DNA of 43,209 nt, taken from NCBI GenBank assembly GCA_030038565.1, contig JASHSS010000035.1, forward strand, positions 1 to 43,209, written 5' to 3'. Below, one piece after another: positions 20,397 through 29,563 of the stretch. Position 1 is the first letter of the stretch; every line of letters begins with the position of its first letter. The notes beneath the pieces were generated by a model. That model did no database searches. It saw only the letters and a program-made list of their open reading frames with translations, and was not told where the DNA came from. A program made the translations under genes and the position numbers. The stretch comes from Bryobacteraceae bacterium (GTDB lineage: Bacteria; Acidobacteriota; Terriglobia; Bryobacterales; Bryobacteraceae).

Positions 20397-23300
20397 ATGA
20401 TTCGCGGATTGGTCGATTTCGCGCTCCACAACCGTCTGCTGGTAATTGCTCTGGCCGTTATGCTGTTCGTATGGGGCGTCATCTCTTTTGAAAATCTGCC
20501 GATTGAAGCCTACCCCGATGTCGCCAACAACTATGTCCAGGTGATCACCCAGTGGCCCGGCCGGGCCGCCGAAGAGATGGAGCAGCAGGTCACCATCCCC
20601 ATCGAAATCGCGATGAACGGCCTGCCGCACCTGCAGCACCTGCGCTCCACGTCGCTGTTCGGCCTGTCCAGCGTAATGCTGGTTTTCGACGACGATTCGG
20701 AGGACGACTGGAACCGCCAGAAGGTGCTGGAGCGCCTCTCCATGGTCACGCTGCCGCAGAACCTCCAGCCGCAGATGGGCACCGACTACAGCCCGGTCGG
20801 CCAGATCTACTGGTATACCCTGCACAGCACCAATCCCGAATACGACCTGATGGAGCTCAAGTCGCTCGAAGACTGGTACCTGGAGAAGCAGTTCAAGTCG
20901 GTGCCCAACGTAGTGGACGTTTCCAGCTTCGGCGGGACCACCAAGGAATACCAGGTGCAGCCCGACCCCGACAAGCTGGTGGATTACGGGTTGAGCCTGT
21001 CGCAGGTGGAACAGCAGTTGGCCAACAACAACGTGAATGCCGGCGGCAGCTTCATCGAAGCCGGATTGCAGCAGATCAACGTGCGGTCGCTGGGGTTGGT
21101 GCAGCACGTCGGCGACATCGGCCAGATCGTCATCAAGGTGCAGAACGGCACGGCCATCCGGGTGGCGGATGTCGCCAACGTCGTGCAGGGTCCCAAGATC
21201 CGTCTGGGGCGCATCGGCAAGGCTATCCATCGGGCCGACGGCAAGATCCTCGACAACGATGACGTGGTGGAAGGAATCGTGCTTCTCCGCAAGGGCGCCA
21301 ATTCCGACGAAACGCTGGTGGCGATTCACAACAAAGTGGACGAGCTGAACAATGGCTTATTGCCTCCGGGAGTGAAGATCGTTCCGTTTCTGGACCGCAG
21401 CGAGCTGGTGCACTACACCACCCACACGGTACTCCACAACCTGAGCGAGGGCATCATCCTGGTAGCCCTGATCCTGTTCATGTTCCTGGGCAATGCCCGC
21501 GGCGCCCTGGTGGTGGCGATGACCATTCCGTTCTCGCTTCTGTTCGCGTCGATCTGCCTGGATTTGCGCCACATTCCGGCCAACCTGCTCTCGCTGGGAG
21601 CGCTGGATTTCGGCATGGTGGTGGATGGCGCGGTGGTGATGGTGGAGAACATCGTGCGGCACATGGGCCGCCGGGTGGATCCGCCGCGTCCCGTGCTGGC
21701 GCGCATCCGCGAGGCCGCCTTCGAGGTGCAGCGTCCGGTGTTTTACGCCATCGGCATCATCATTACCGCCTATCTGCCCATCTTCACCCTGCAAAGCGTG
21801 GAGGGCCGGCTCTTCAAGCCGATGGCCTGGACGGTGGCTTTCGCCCTGTTAGGAGCGTTGCTCTTCTCCATGGTCCTGGCGCCGGTGCTGTGCAGTTTCC
21901 TGTTCCGCGGCACCACCCGCGAATGGCGCAACCCGGTGCTGGTGTGGCTGATCGACCACTACCGGTCGGCGGTGCGCTTCGCCATTCGAGCACGATATCT
22001 GACCGCTGCTGTGGCGCTTGGCTCGGTGTGCGCGGCGGCCTGGCTGCTTTCGAGCGGCATCATCGGCTCCGAGTTCCTGCCGCACCTGGATGAAGGCGCG
22101 ATTTGGGCGCGCGGCACGCTGGCCCCCTCGACGGGTCCGGCGGAGGGCAACCGGCTGATGACTCAGGCGCGCCTGATCCTGGCTTCTTTTCCCGAGGTGA
22201 CCGAGGTGGTTTCGCAGGTGGGACGGCCAGACGACGGCACCGACACCACGGGCTTCTTCAATACCGAGTACTTCGTCGGCCTGAAGGACAAGGACCAGTG
22301 GCGGCCGGTGTTCCGGGAGCAGAAAGACGAGCTCATCGGCGCTATGGACCGCGAGCTGGAGAAGCTCCCGGGCGTGCTCTGGAATTTCTCCCAACCCATC
22401 GCCGACAACATGGAGGAAGCCGTCAGCGGCGTGAAAGGCGAGCTGGCGATTAAGATCTATGGCGACGATCTCAAGATCCTGGAGGAGAAAGGCGACCAGA
22501 TCGTCAACGTGATGCGCAAGATCAAGGGAGTGGAGGATCTCGGGTTGTTCCGCGTGATCGGGCAGCCCAACCTCAACTTCACGGTGGATTGGCGCCAGGC
22601 GGCGCGCTTCGGCCTCAACGCCGCCGACGTGCAGGACGCTGTACAGACCGCCGTGGGCGGCAACGCCCTGACGCAGGTGCTGCAAGGCGAGCGCCGCTTC
22701 GACCTGGTGCTGCGCTACCTGGCCCCCTTCCGCAACACCAAGGAAGCCATCGAGGCGGTGCGCCTGCTCTCGCCGACCAACGAGCGAGTTTCGCTGGAAC
22801 AGCTTTGCGACACCCAGGTGGCCGATGGCGCCTCCGAGATCTACCGCGAGGAGAACTCGCGCTACGTCGCTTTGAAGTACAGCGTGCGCGGCCGCGACTT
22901 GGGCAGCACGGTGGAAGAGGCCATCCGCAAGGTGAACGCGCAGGTGAAGCTGCCCACCGGCTACCGCATCGATTGGGCCGGCGAGTATGCCAGCCAGCAG
23001 CGCTCGCAACGCCGCCTCATGATCGTGCTGCCGATCACCATCCTGGTGATCTACATCATCATGTACACCATGTTCCACTCGTTCAAGTGGGCTACCCTGA
23101 TGCTGGCGAACATCGCCATGGCGCCTCTGGGCGGCCTGCTGGCGTTGCTCATCACGGGGACCCATTTCAGCGTGTCTTCAGGCGTCGGCTTCCTGGCGCT
23201 GTTCGGCGTTTGCGTGCAGACCGGCGTGATCATGCTGGAGTACATCAACCAGCTTCGCTCGCGCGGCCACTCGGTGCTCGATGCGGCGGTGGAAGGCGCG

Positions 23301-23534
23301 GTGCTCCGGCTGCGCCCCATCATGATGACCACCCTTGTGGCCACCCTGGGCCTGATTCCCGCCGCCATGTCCCACGCCATCGGCTCGGATTCGCAGCGCC
23401 CCTTCGCGATTGTGATTGTCGGCGGGCTGATGGTGGCCATGGTGATGAACGTCTTCCTGCTGCCCACGCTGTATGTCTGGGTGGCCGCGGACGACGATGT
23501 CCTGCCGACGCCGGAAGCGGACTTCGAAGAGTAG
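20397..23534 (+). CDS. RND efflux pump, CzcA/CusA (heavy-metal efflux) type
   Basis: 1045 aa; NLPIEAYPDVANNYVQVITQWPG; TM4 signature LDFGMVVDGAVVMVEN typical of the HME-RND subfamily. Confidence 0.92.
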   Translation: MIRGLVDFALHNRLLVIALAVMLFVWGVISFENLPIEAYPDVANNYVQVITQWPGRAAEEMEQQVTIPIEIAMNGLPHLQHLRSTSLFGLSSVMLVFDDDSEDDWNRQKVLERLSMVTLPQNLQPQMGTDYSPVGQIYWYTLHSTNPEYDLMELKSLEDWYLEKQFKSVPNVVDVSSFGGTTKEYQVQPDPDKLVDYGLSLSQVEQQLANNNVNAGGSFIEAGLQQINVRSLGLVQHVGDIGQIVIKVQNGTAIRVADVANVVQGPKIRLGRIGKAIHRADGKILDNDDVVEGIVLLRKGANSDETLVAIHNKVDELNNGLLPPGVKIVPFLDRSELVHYTTHTVLHNLSEGIILVALILFMFLGNARGALVVAMTIPFSLLFASICLDLRHIPANLLSLGALDFGMVVDGAVVMVENIVRHMGRRVDPPRPVLARIREAAFEVQRPVFYAIGIIITAYLPIFTLQSVEGRLFKPMAWTVAFALLGALLFSMVLAPVLCSFLFRGTTREWRNPVLVWLIDHYRSAVRFAIRARYLTAAVALGSVCAAAWLLSSGIIGSEFLPHLDEGAIWARGTLAPSTGPAEGNRLMTQARLILASFPEVTEVVSQVGRPDDGTDTTGFFNTEYFVGLKDKDQWRPVFREQKDELIGAMDRELEKLPGVLWNFSQPIADNMEEAVSGVKGELAIKIYGDDLKILEEKGDQIVNVMRKIKGVEDLGLFRVIGQPNLNFTVDWRQAARFGLNAADVQDAVQTAVGGNALTQVLQGERRFDLVLRYLAPFRNTKEAIEAVRLLSPTNERVSLEQLCDTQVADGASEIYREENSRYVALKYSVRGRDLGSTVEEAIRKVNAQVKLPTGYRIDWAGEYASQQRSQRRLMIVLPITILVIYIIMYTMFHSFKWATLMLANIAMAPLGGLLALLITGTHFSVSSGVGFLALFGVCVQTGVIMLEYINQLRSRGHSVLDAAVEGAVLRLRPIMMTTLVATLGLIPAAMSHAIGSDSQRPFAIVIVGGLMVAMVMNVFLLPTLYVWVAADDDVLPTPEADFEE

Positions 23535-23560
23535 CTCCCGCTAATATATTCATACTACTG

Positions 23561-23621
23561 ACCCTCGCCCGCGACGGGATTAAGCTTGATCTACAACGAG
23601 GGTAACGGCCGACTTCGGCCG
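23561..23621 (+). other. Structured leader upstream of the multiheme cytochrome gene
   Basis: Inverted repeat ACCCTCG (23561-23567)/CGAGGGT (23597-23603) and hairpin CGGCCG-actt-CGGCCG (23606-23621) ending 5 bp before ATG 23627. Confidence 0.45.
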
Positions 23622-23626
23622 GGCAC

Positions 23627-26359
23627 ATGAAAATCCGTCTCGCGGGCGCCTTATTTCTGTTTCTGCTGGTCAACAGCGGCTATCTGGTGGCTTACCCCTC
23701 CGCCACTTTGTTCTACATGGCTAACGCGGTGGCGCACCTGGCGGCGGGCCTCGCGCTGATGGCAGTGGCGGCGTGGAGCCTGAAGCGCTATCCGCGGGAA
23801 GGCGGAGCGTTTCTGGTGGCCGGTCTGCCGGCGCTGTTTCTGGCAGTGCGGGGCAACACCTTCGATCATCGCGCCATCTTGTGGCTGCACATCGCGCTCG
23901 CGTCGGTCGCGGTGGGGCTGGTGGCATGGCGGGCCCGGAGGGTGCCCCGGCGCCGGATTCCGCTGGTCGCGCCGGCTTGCGCGGTCGCGCTGCTGCTGCC
24001 GGTCTCGGCGGCTGTATGGAACCGTGTCCATCCCTCGCCGGATGACCGCATCGTGAATCCGCCCTCTCCGCCCCTTTCCATGGATGAGGAGGGGTTGGGC
24101 GCGCATTCGCCCTTTGCCCCGTCCTCCGCGCGCACCACCACCGGACGCACCATCCCTTCGAACTTTTTCATGGATTCGGCAACCTGCGGCGAGTGCCACA
24201 AGGACATCTACGAGCAGTGGAAAGGCTCCATGCACCACATGGCCTCCTTCAACAACCAGTTTTATCGCAAGGCCATCGAATACATGCAGTCTGTTACCGG
24301 AACGCGTCCCAGTAAATGGTGCGCCGGATGCCACGATCACGCGGTGTTTTTCAACGGCCGTTTCGACCGGCCCATCTCCCAGCAGATCGATACTCCGGAG
24401 GCCCAGGCGGGCCTCGGTTGCATGTCCTGCCACGCCATCGTCCACGTGGGAAGCTCCATGGGCAACGCCGATATAGCGGTGGAATACCCTCCCCTGCATG
24501 AGTTGGCTTCCAGCCACAGCGGGCCGGTGCGGGCGGTCTCCTCGTTCCTCACCTATCTGAATCCCGCGCCGCATCGCATGACCTTCCTGAAGCCCTTCAT
24601 GCGCCAGGCGGAGTTTTGCGCCGCCTGCCACAAAGTGCACCTGGATGTGCCGGTGAACAGCTATCGCTGGCAGCGCGGCTTCAACGACTACGACAACTGG
24701 CAGGCCAGCGGCGTTTCCGGCCAGGGCGCGCGCTCGTTCTATTACCCCGACAAGCCCATGGCCTGCGCCGATTGCCATATGCCGCTGGTGGATTCGCGCG
24801 ACCCGGGCAACCGCCAGGGCAAGATCCACTCGCATCGCTTCGCCGCCGCCAATACGGCCGTCCCGTACGTCGATGGGGACAGCCGGCAGCTCGCGGAGAC
24901 CGAAAAGTTTCTCCAGTCGGGCTTCATCACGGTGGACATTTTCGCCGTCTCTCCGGTGGATGCCGCGCGCGGGCAGACTTCCATGCTGCGGCGCAACGAC
25001 GCGCCCCAGGCCAATTCCACGTTCGCGGTGGGGGAGGAAGCCGAACACTCCGCGCCGGCGATGGTGCGGGAAGTCGGCAAGCTGTCTGCGCCCGTGGGAG
25101 CGGCCGGCGCGTGCCTGGAACCCGGTACGACGTCGCGCGTGGACGTGGTGGTGCGCACCCGCAAAATCGGCCACTTCTTCCCGGCCGGCACGGTAGATGT
25201 TTTCGACACCTGGCTGGAATTGCAGGCCAAAGATGACGACGGCCGCATACTCTTCTGGAGCGGGATGGTGGAAGATGGCGGAAAGGGTCCGGTCGAGCCG
25301 GGCGCGCACTTCTACCGCTCCTTGCAACTGGATGCCGCCGGAAACCCCATCGACAAGCGCAACGCCTGGCAATCGCGCAGCCTGCTGTACGTCAGGCTGA
25401 TCCCGCCCGGCGCGGCCGATGTGGTGCATTACCTGGTGAAGACGCCCCGCGACGCCAAGGGACCGATCCATCTCACCGCGCGGCTGAATTACCGCAAGTT
25501 CTCCTGGTATTACACGCAATTTGCGTATGCCGGCGTGCCCCGGCCCGGACAGGATCCGGCCCTGCTCACGAAGGATTTCAACAGCCTGCAATACAGCTTT
25601 CTGCCGGCCTCCATCCCGCCCAACGTCTCTGGAAAGATTCGCGGCCGCATCCCCGACCCGCCCATCGTTACCCTGGCGGAAACGCACGCCACTCTGCCCC
25701 TGGGCCGGCCGGATTGGAAGCCGGTGGTGCGGAAACAGGATCGCGAGCGATGGAACGATTGGGGCATCGGGCTGCTGCTGCAGGGCGATCTCAAGGGCGC
25801 CGAGTACGCCTTCGAGCGCGTGACCGAGGCCGACCCGGCGTACGCCGACGGCTGGCTGAATGTGGCCCGCGCGCTGATACAGGAGGGCGAGACTGACGCC
25901 GCCAAGCCGTACCTGGCGAAAGCCCTGGGCCTGAGCCCGCGCCTCGGCCGCGCCGAGTTTTTCCAGGCCGCGGTAGAAAAAGCCGATGGCGATTACGCGG
26001 GCGCGCTCGCCTCGCTGGCGGTGGCGCGCGAGCAGTACCCGCGCGATCGCGTGGTGCTCAACCAGTTCGCCCGCATTCAGTTCCTCCAGCGGCGGTACGC
26101 CGAGGCCGTGGAGACGCTAAAGGCTGTAGATGCGGTGGACCCGGAGGATGTGCAGATGCACTACACCCTGATGCTGTGCTATCGCGGGCTGGGCAATGCC
26201 GCCTCGGCCGAGCGCGAGGAGCAGTTATTCCGCCGCTTCAAAGCCGACGAGGCCTCGCAGGCGATCACCGAAAAACGGCGGCAGCTCAGCCCCGAAGATA
26301 ACAACGAGCGCCAGCCAGTCCACGACCACGAGAGCGTGGCGCTTCCGGAGGGCAAGTGA
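23627..26359 (+). CDS. Membrane-anchored multiheme c-type cytochrome (c554-like) with C-terminal TPR
   Basis: Several N-terminal TM helices; five CxxCH motifs (CGECH, CAGCH, CMSCH, CAACH, CADCH); TPR-like C-terminus. Confidence 0.88.
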   Translation: MKIRLAGALFLFLLVNSGYLVAYPSATLFYMANAVAHLAAGLALMAVAAWSLKRYPREGGAFLVAGLPALFLAVRGNTFDHRAILWLHIALASVAVGLVAWRARRVPRRRIPLVAPACAVALLLPVSAAVWNRVHPSPDDRIVNPPSPPLSMDEEGLGAHSPFAPSSARTTTGRTIPSNFFMDSATCGECHKDIYEQWKGSMHHMASFNNQFYRKAIEYMQSVTGTRPSKWCAGCHDHAVFFNGRFDRPISQQIDTPEAQAGLGCMSCHAIVHVGSSMGNADIAVEYPPLHELASSHSGPVRAVSSFLTYLNPAPHRMTFLKPFMRQAEFCAACHKVHLDVPVNSYRWQRGFNDYDNWQASGVSGQGARSFYYPDKPMACADCHMPLVDSRDPGNRQGKIHSHRFAAANTAVPYVDGDSRQLAETEKFLQSGFITVDIFAVSPVDAARGQTSMLRRNDAPQANSTFAVGEEAEHSAPAMVREVGKLSAPVGAAGACLEPGTTSRVDVVVRTRKIGHFFPAGTVDVFDTWLELQAKDDDGRILFWSGMVEDGGKGPVEPGAHFYRSLQLDAAGNPIDKRNAWQSRSLLYVRLIPPGAADVVHYLVKTPRDAKGPIHLTARLNYRKFSWYYTQFAYAGVPRPGQDPALLTKDFNSLQYSFLPASIPPNVSGKIRGRIPDPPIVTLAETHATLPLGRPDWKPVVRKQDRERWNDWGIGLLLQGDLKGAEYAFERVTEADPAYADGWLNVARALIQEGETDAAKPYLAKALGLSPRLGRAEFFQAAVEKADGDYAGALASLAVAREQYPRDRVVLNQFARIQFLQRRYAEAVETLKAVDAVDPEDVQMHYTLMLCYRGLGNAASAEREEQLFRRFKADEASQAITEKRRQLSPEDNNERQPVHDHESVALPEGK

Positions 26360-28149
26360 CCCCGCCTGCGAAGGATCGGCAACGAGCCGGCGCCGCGCAG
26401 GGTTGGTGGGACAGGCTATTAGCCTGTCGAAAGACGGTCCCGCCATCCAAACTACGCGCGGCCTCGGTGAGGGGGCCCTTTGGCCTGCCCCACCTTCTGC
26501 TAGCCTCGATTGCCGTGGCCTCGATGGCCGTCCTCCTTGCGGCGGACCGGCTGCCCGGCGCGGGAGTGCAGTTTACCGACGTGACCGCTGCGGCCGGGAT
26601 ACACTTCACCCACAACGCCGGGCGCACGGGGCGGAAATTCCTGCCGGAGACGCTCGGCGCGGGCTGCGCCTTCTTCGATGCCGATGGCGACGGCTGGCCG
26701 GATATCCTGCTCATCAACGGCAAGGATTTCGTACCTCACGGCCGCCGCACGGTCGCTGCGCTGTACCACAACAATCACAACGGGACTTTCACCGATGTGA
26801 CCGCCGGAAGCGGCCTGGATGTCGAGATGTACGGCCTGGGCGTGGCCATCGCCGATTACGATAACGATGGCCGCGAAGACGTCTACATCACCGCACTGGA
26901 CGGCGACCACCTTTTCCACAACGAGGGCCACGGAAAGTTCCGCGACGTGACCGCGGCTTCGGGAATCCGCAATGCCAGCTTCGGCGCCAGCGCCGCGTGG
27001 CTGGACTACGACCGCGACGGCAAAGTGGACCTGTTCGTCGCCAACTACGTCCAGTGGAGCGCCAAGACGGACCTGTGGTGCTCACTGGATGGCTCGACCA
27101 AATCCTATTGCACCCCCGAATCCTACAAGGGCACGCGCTCGCGCCTGTTTCACAACCTGGGCAACGGCCGGTTTGAAGATGTCACCGAGAAGGCCGGATT
27201 GGGCGACCCCACCAGCAAGTCGCTGGGCGTTACGGTGCTCGACTACAACAACGATGGATGGCCGGACCTGTTCGTGGCCAACGATACCCAACCCAATAAG
27301 CTCTATCGCAACCTGGGCAACGGTACGTTCCACGAAGAGGGTATGGCGGCGGGAGTTGCATATGGCGAGGACGGCGTGGCGCGCGGAGCCATGGGCGCGG
27401 ATGCCGGCGACTACGACCGCAGCGGACGGCCTGGCCTGCTGGTGGGCAACTTCTCCAACCAGATGCTGGGACTCTACCACAACGAGGGCAACGGGCTGTT
27501 TGTGGATGAAGCGCCTTCCTCGACGGTGGGCCGATCGAGCCTCCTTTCGCTTTCGTTCGGGGTGTTCTTCTTCGACTACGATCTGGATGGCTACCCGGAT
27601 ATCCTGGCGGCCAACGGCCATATCGAGGACGAAATCGGGCGCGTGCAGCCCAAGGTGAGCTACCGGGAAACCCCGCTGCTTTTCCGCAATCTGGGGAATC
27701 ACCGCTTCGAAAATGTCAGCTCGCAGATGGGGCCGGCGTTTTCCAGACCCATGGTGGCGCGCGGCGCCGCTTACGCCGATTTCGATCACGATGGCGATCT
27801 GGACGTGCTGATCTCCAACAACAACGGGCCCGCCGTGCTGCTGCGCAACGACGGTGGCAACCGCAACCATTGGCTCAGCGTCCGGCTGGCGGGCGCGCGA
27901 TCCAACCGCGACGGCCTCGGCGCGGTGGTGCGGGTGGAAAGCCAGGGCGGAAAGCAGTGGAATATGGTCCGCAGCGGATCGAGTTACTGCTCCCAAAGCG
28001 ACCTGGCGCTGACGTTCGGGCTGGGCGCCGACACCACCGCCAATGTGGAGGTGGTCTGGCCCAGCGGCACGAAGCAGCAGTTTCGGAACGTGGCCGCCAA
28101 CCGGCGCGTGCTGATCGACGAAAATCGCGGGATCAGCGTTCTGCCGTAG
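26356..28149 (+). CDS. FG-GAP/VCBS repeat protein with ASPIC/UnbV domain (CRTAC1-like)
   Basis: Repeated DYNNDGWPDLFVAND, DYDLDGYPDILAANG; C-terminal NHWLSVRLAGARSNRDGLGAVVRV. GTGA overlap with upstream gene; the true start could be downstream. Confidence 0.9.
   Translation: MTPPAKDRQRAGAAQGWWDRLLACRKTVPPSKLRAASVRGPFGLPHLLLASIAVASMAVLLAADRLPGAGVQFTDVTAAAGIHFTHNAGRTGRKFLPETLGAGCAFFDADGDGWPDILLINGKDFVPHGRRTVAALYHNNHNGTFTDVTAGSGLDVEMYGLGVAIADYDNDGREDVYITALDGDHLFHNEGHGKFRDVTAASGIRNASFGASAAWLDYDRDGKVDLFVANYVQWSAKTDLWCSLDGSTKSYCTPESYKGTRSRLFHNLGNGRFEDVTEKAGLGDPTSKSLGVTVLDYNNDGWPDLFVANDTQPNKLYRNLGNGTFHEEGMAAGVAYGEDGVARGAMGADAGDYDRSGRPGLLVGNFSNQMLGLYHNEGNGLFVDEAPSSTVGRSSLLSLSFGVFFFDYDLDGYPDILAANGHIEDEIGRVQPKVSYRETPLLFRNLGNHRFENVSSQMGPAFSRPMVARGAAYADFDHDGDLDVLISNNNGPAVLLRNDGGNRNHWLSVRLAGARSNRDGLGAVVRVESQGGKQWNMVRSGSSYCSQSDLALTFGLGADTTANVEVVWPSGTKQQFRNVAANRRVLIDENRGISVLP
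26401..26447. repeat. Palindromic repeat at the start of the CRTAC1-like ORF
   Basis: GACAGGCTA-T-TAGCCTGTC (26410-26428) nested in GGTGGGAC...GTCCCGCC. Confidence 0.75.
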
Positions 28150-29551
28150 GCGCGGCCGGTGGTTTCCACCCTCCGAAAACCTCCTCCAGCCAGAGCGCCA
28201 CGCGCAGCACGATATCTTCGCGCCACGGGCCGGCCGCTACCTGCACCGCGATCGGCAGGCCGGTGCTGGATTCTCCGCAGCGCACCACCGCGGCGGGCCA
28301 GCCCGCGACGTTGAACGCCATGGTGTGGCTGAATCCTCGAAAATTCTCGTCGAGGATGGATTCGCCGTGAGGGAGCGCGGGGTGGGTGTAAGCCGGGCAA
28401 AGAATTACGTCGTAGCGGCTCAGGAAGCGGGCCATCTCCGCGCGATACGCATCCAACTCGGCCCAGTACCGCGCAAAGCCGGCCAGATCGGTGCGGTACG
28501 GCTCCAGTTTGTCGAGCCAGCCGGTGAGCAGCGGATGCACCTGGGTGGACCCGAGCTCACGCAAGTAGGCCCTCAGCCCGTCGCCGCCATCCGGGCCGAT
28601 CAGCATCATTTCCAGATCGTAGGCCGCCTCCAGGCACGCCGGGCGGGTTTCCTCCACCGATCGGACCACCGAGTCCAGGGCCGCGCCCGCCGGCCATACC
28701 ACCCAAGTCACCTCGTCGTCCGCCGCGGCGATCCCGTTGTTGGTGTAGACTGCCACGCGCAATTCGGAGAGATCCACCTCGTGCGGATCGCGGAACGGCA
28801 CATGGGGAACCGTGGGATCGATGCCGTCGGGACCGTTCAGCAGGCGCATGGCCTCGATGAGGTCTTCCACCCTTCGGGCCATGGGTCCGATCTGCCATAC
28901 CGTTTCCAGCCAGCCGCCCGCAGGTGGGAAGTGGCCCGTGCGCGGCAGACGGCCGGAGGTCGGCTTGAGAGCGGCGATCCCGCAGAATGCCGCCGGCAGC
29001 CGGACGGAACCAGCCGCATCGCTGCCCAGCCCCAAAGGCGAGCCGCACGCCGCAATCAGCGCCGCTTCGCCCCCGCTGCTGCCGCCCGAAGTGCGCGTCA
29101 CTTCGTAGGGATTATTGGTTTGCCCGAAGATCAGGTTGGCGCTTTCGAAGGCGAAAAGCAGGTCTGGCAGATTGGTTCGGGCGATGGGGATGGCGCCGGC
29201 CGCGCGCAGCCGCGCGACCAGGGTGGCATCGGCGGTGGAAGGCGGTGCGTTTCGCCGGCCCCAGGTGCCCGCGGTCGATCGGGTTCCGGCTTGTTCGATC
29301 GAGTCCTTGACGCTGAACGGCACGCCGTGCAAAGGCCCGCGCAACGTTCCCGCCGCCAGTTCACGGTCGGCCGCATCCGCATCCGCGAGCGCCCGCTCGC
29401 ATTGCACCTCGACCGCCGCGTGGAGCAGCGGATCGATCGCCGCGATCCGCTCCAGATGCGCCGCGATCAACTCGCGCGATGAGAGGGCGCGCTCGCGTAC
29501 CAGGCGAGCTTGCTCCAGCGCCGGGAGCGTCAGGGGGTCGGGGTGAGGCAT
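28133..29551 (-). CDS. Amidase signature family protein
   Basis: GVPFSVKDSIEQAGT, TSGGSSGGEAALIAACGSPLGLGSDAAGSVRLPAAFCG; start at MPHPDPLTL rather than the upstream 30085. Confidence 0.93.
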   Translation of the reverse strand: MPHPDPLTLPALEQARLVRERALSSRELIAAHLERIAAIDPLLHAAVEVQCERALADADAADRELAAGTLRGPLHGVPFSVKDSIEQAGTRSTAGTWGRRNAPPSTADATLVARLRAAGAIPIARTNLPDLLFAFESANLIFGQTNNPYEVTRTSGGSSGGEAALIAACGSPLGLGSDAAGSVRLPAAFCGIAALKPTSGRLPRTGHFPPAGGWLETVWQIGPMARRVEDLIEAMRLLNGPDGIDPTVPHVPFRDPHEVDLSELRVAVYTNNGIAAADDEVTWVVWPAGAALDSVVRSVEETRPACLEAAYDLEMMLIGPDGGDGLRAYLRELGSTQVHPLLTGWLDKLEPYRTDLAGFARYWAELDAYRAEMARFLSRYDVILCPAYTHPALPHGESILDENFRGFSHTMAFNVAGWPAAVVRCGESSTGLPIAVQVAAGPWREDIVLRVALWLEEVFGGWKPPAAPTAER

Positions 29552-29563
29552 ACTGTCATGTAG

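Noticed and set aside
23651-25687. 678-aa minus-strand ORF
   Set aside because: Antisense to the multiheme cytochrome, which has five CxxCH motifs.
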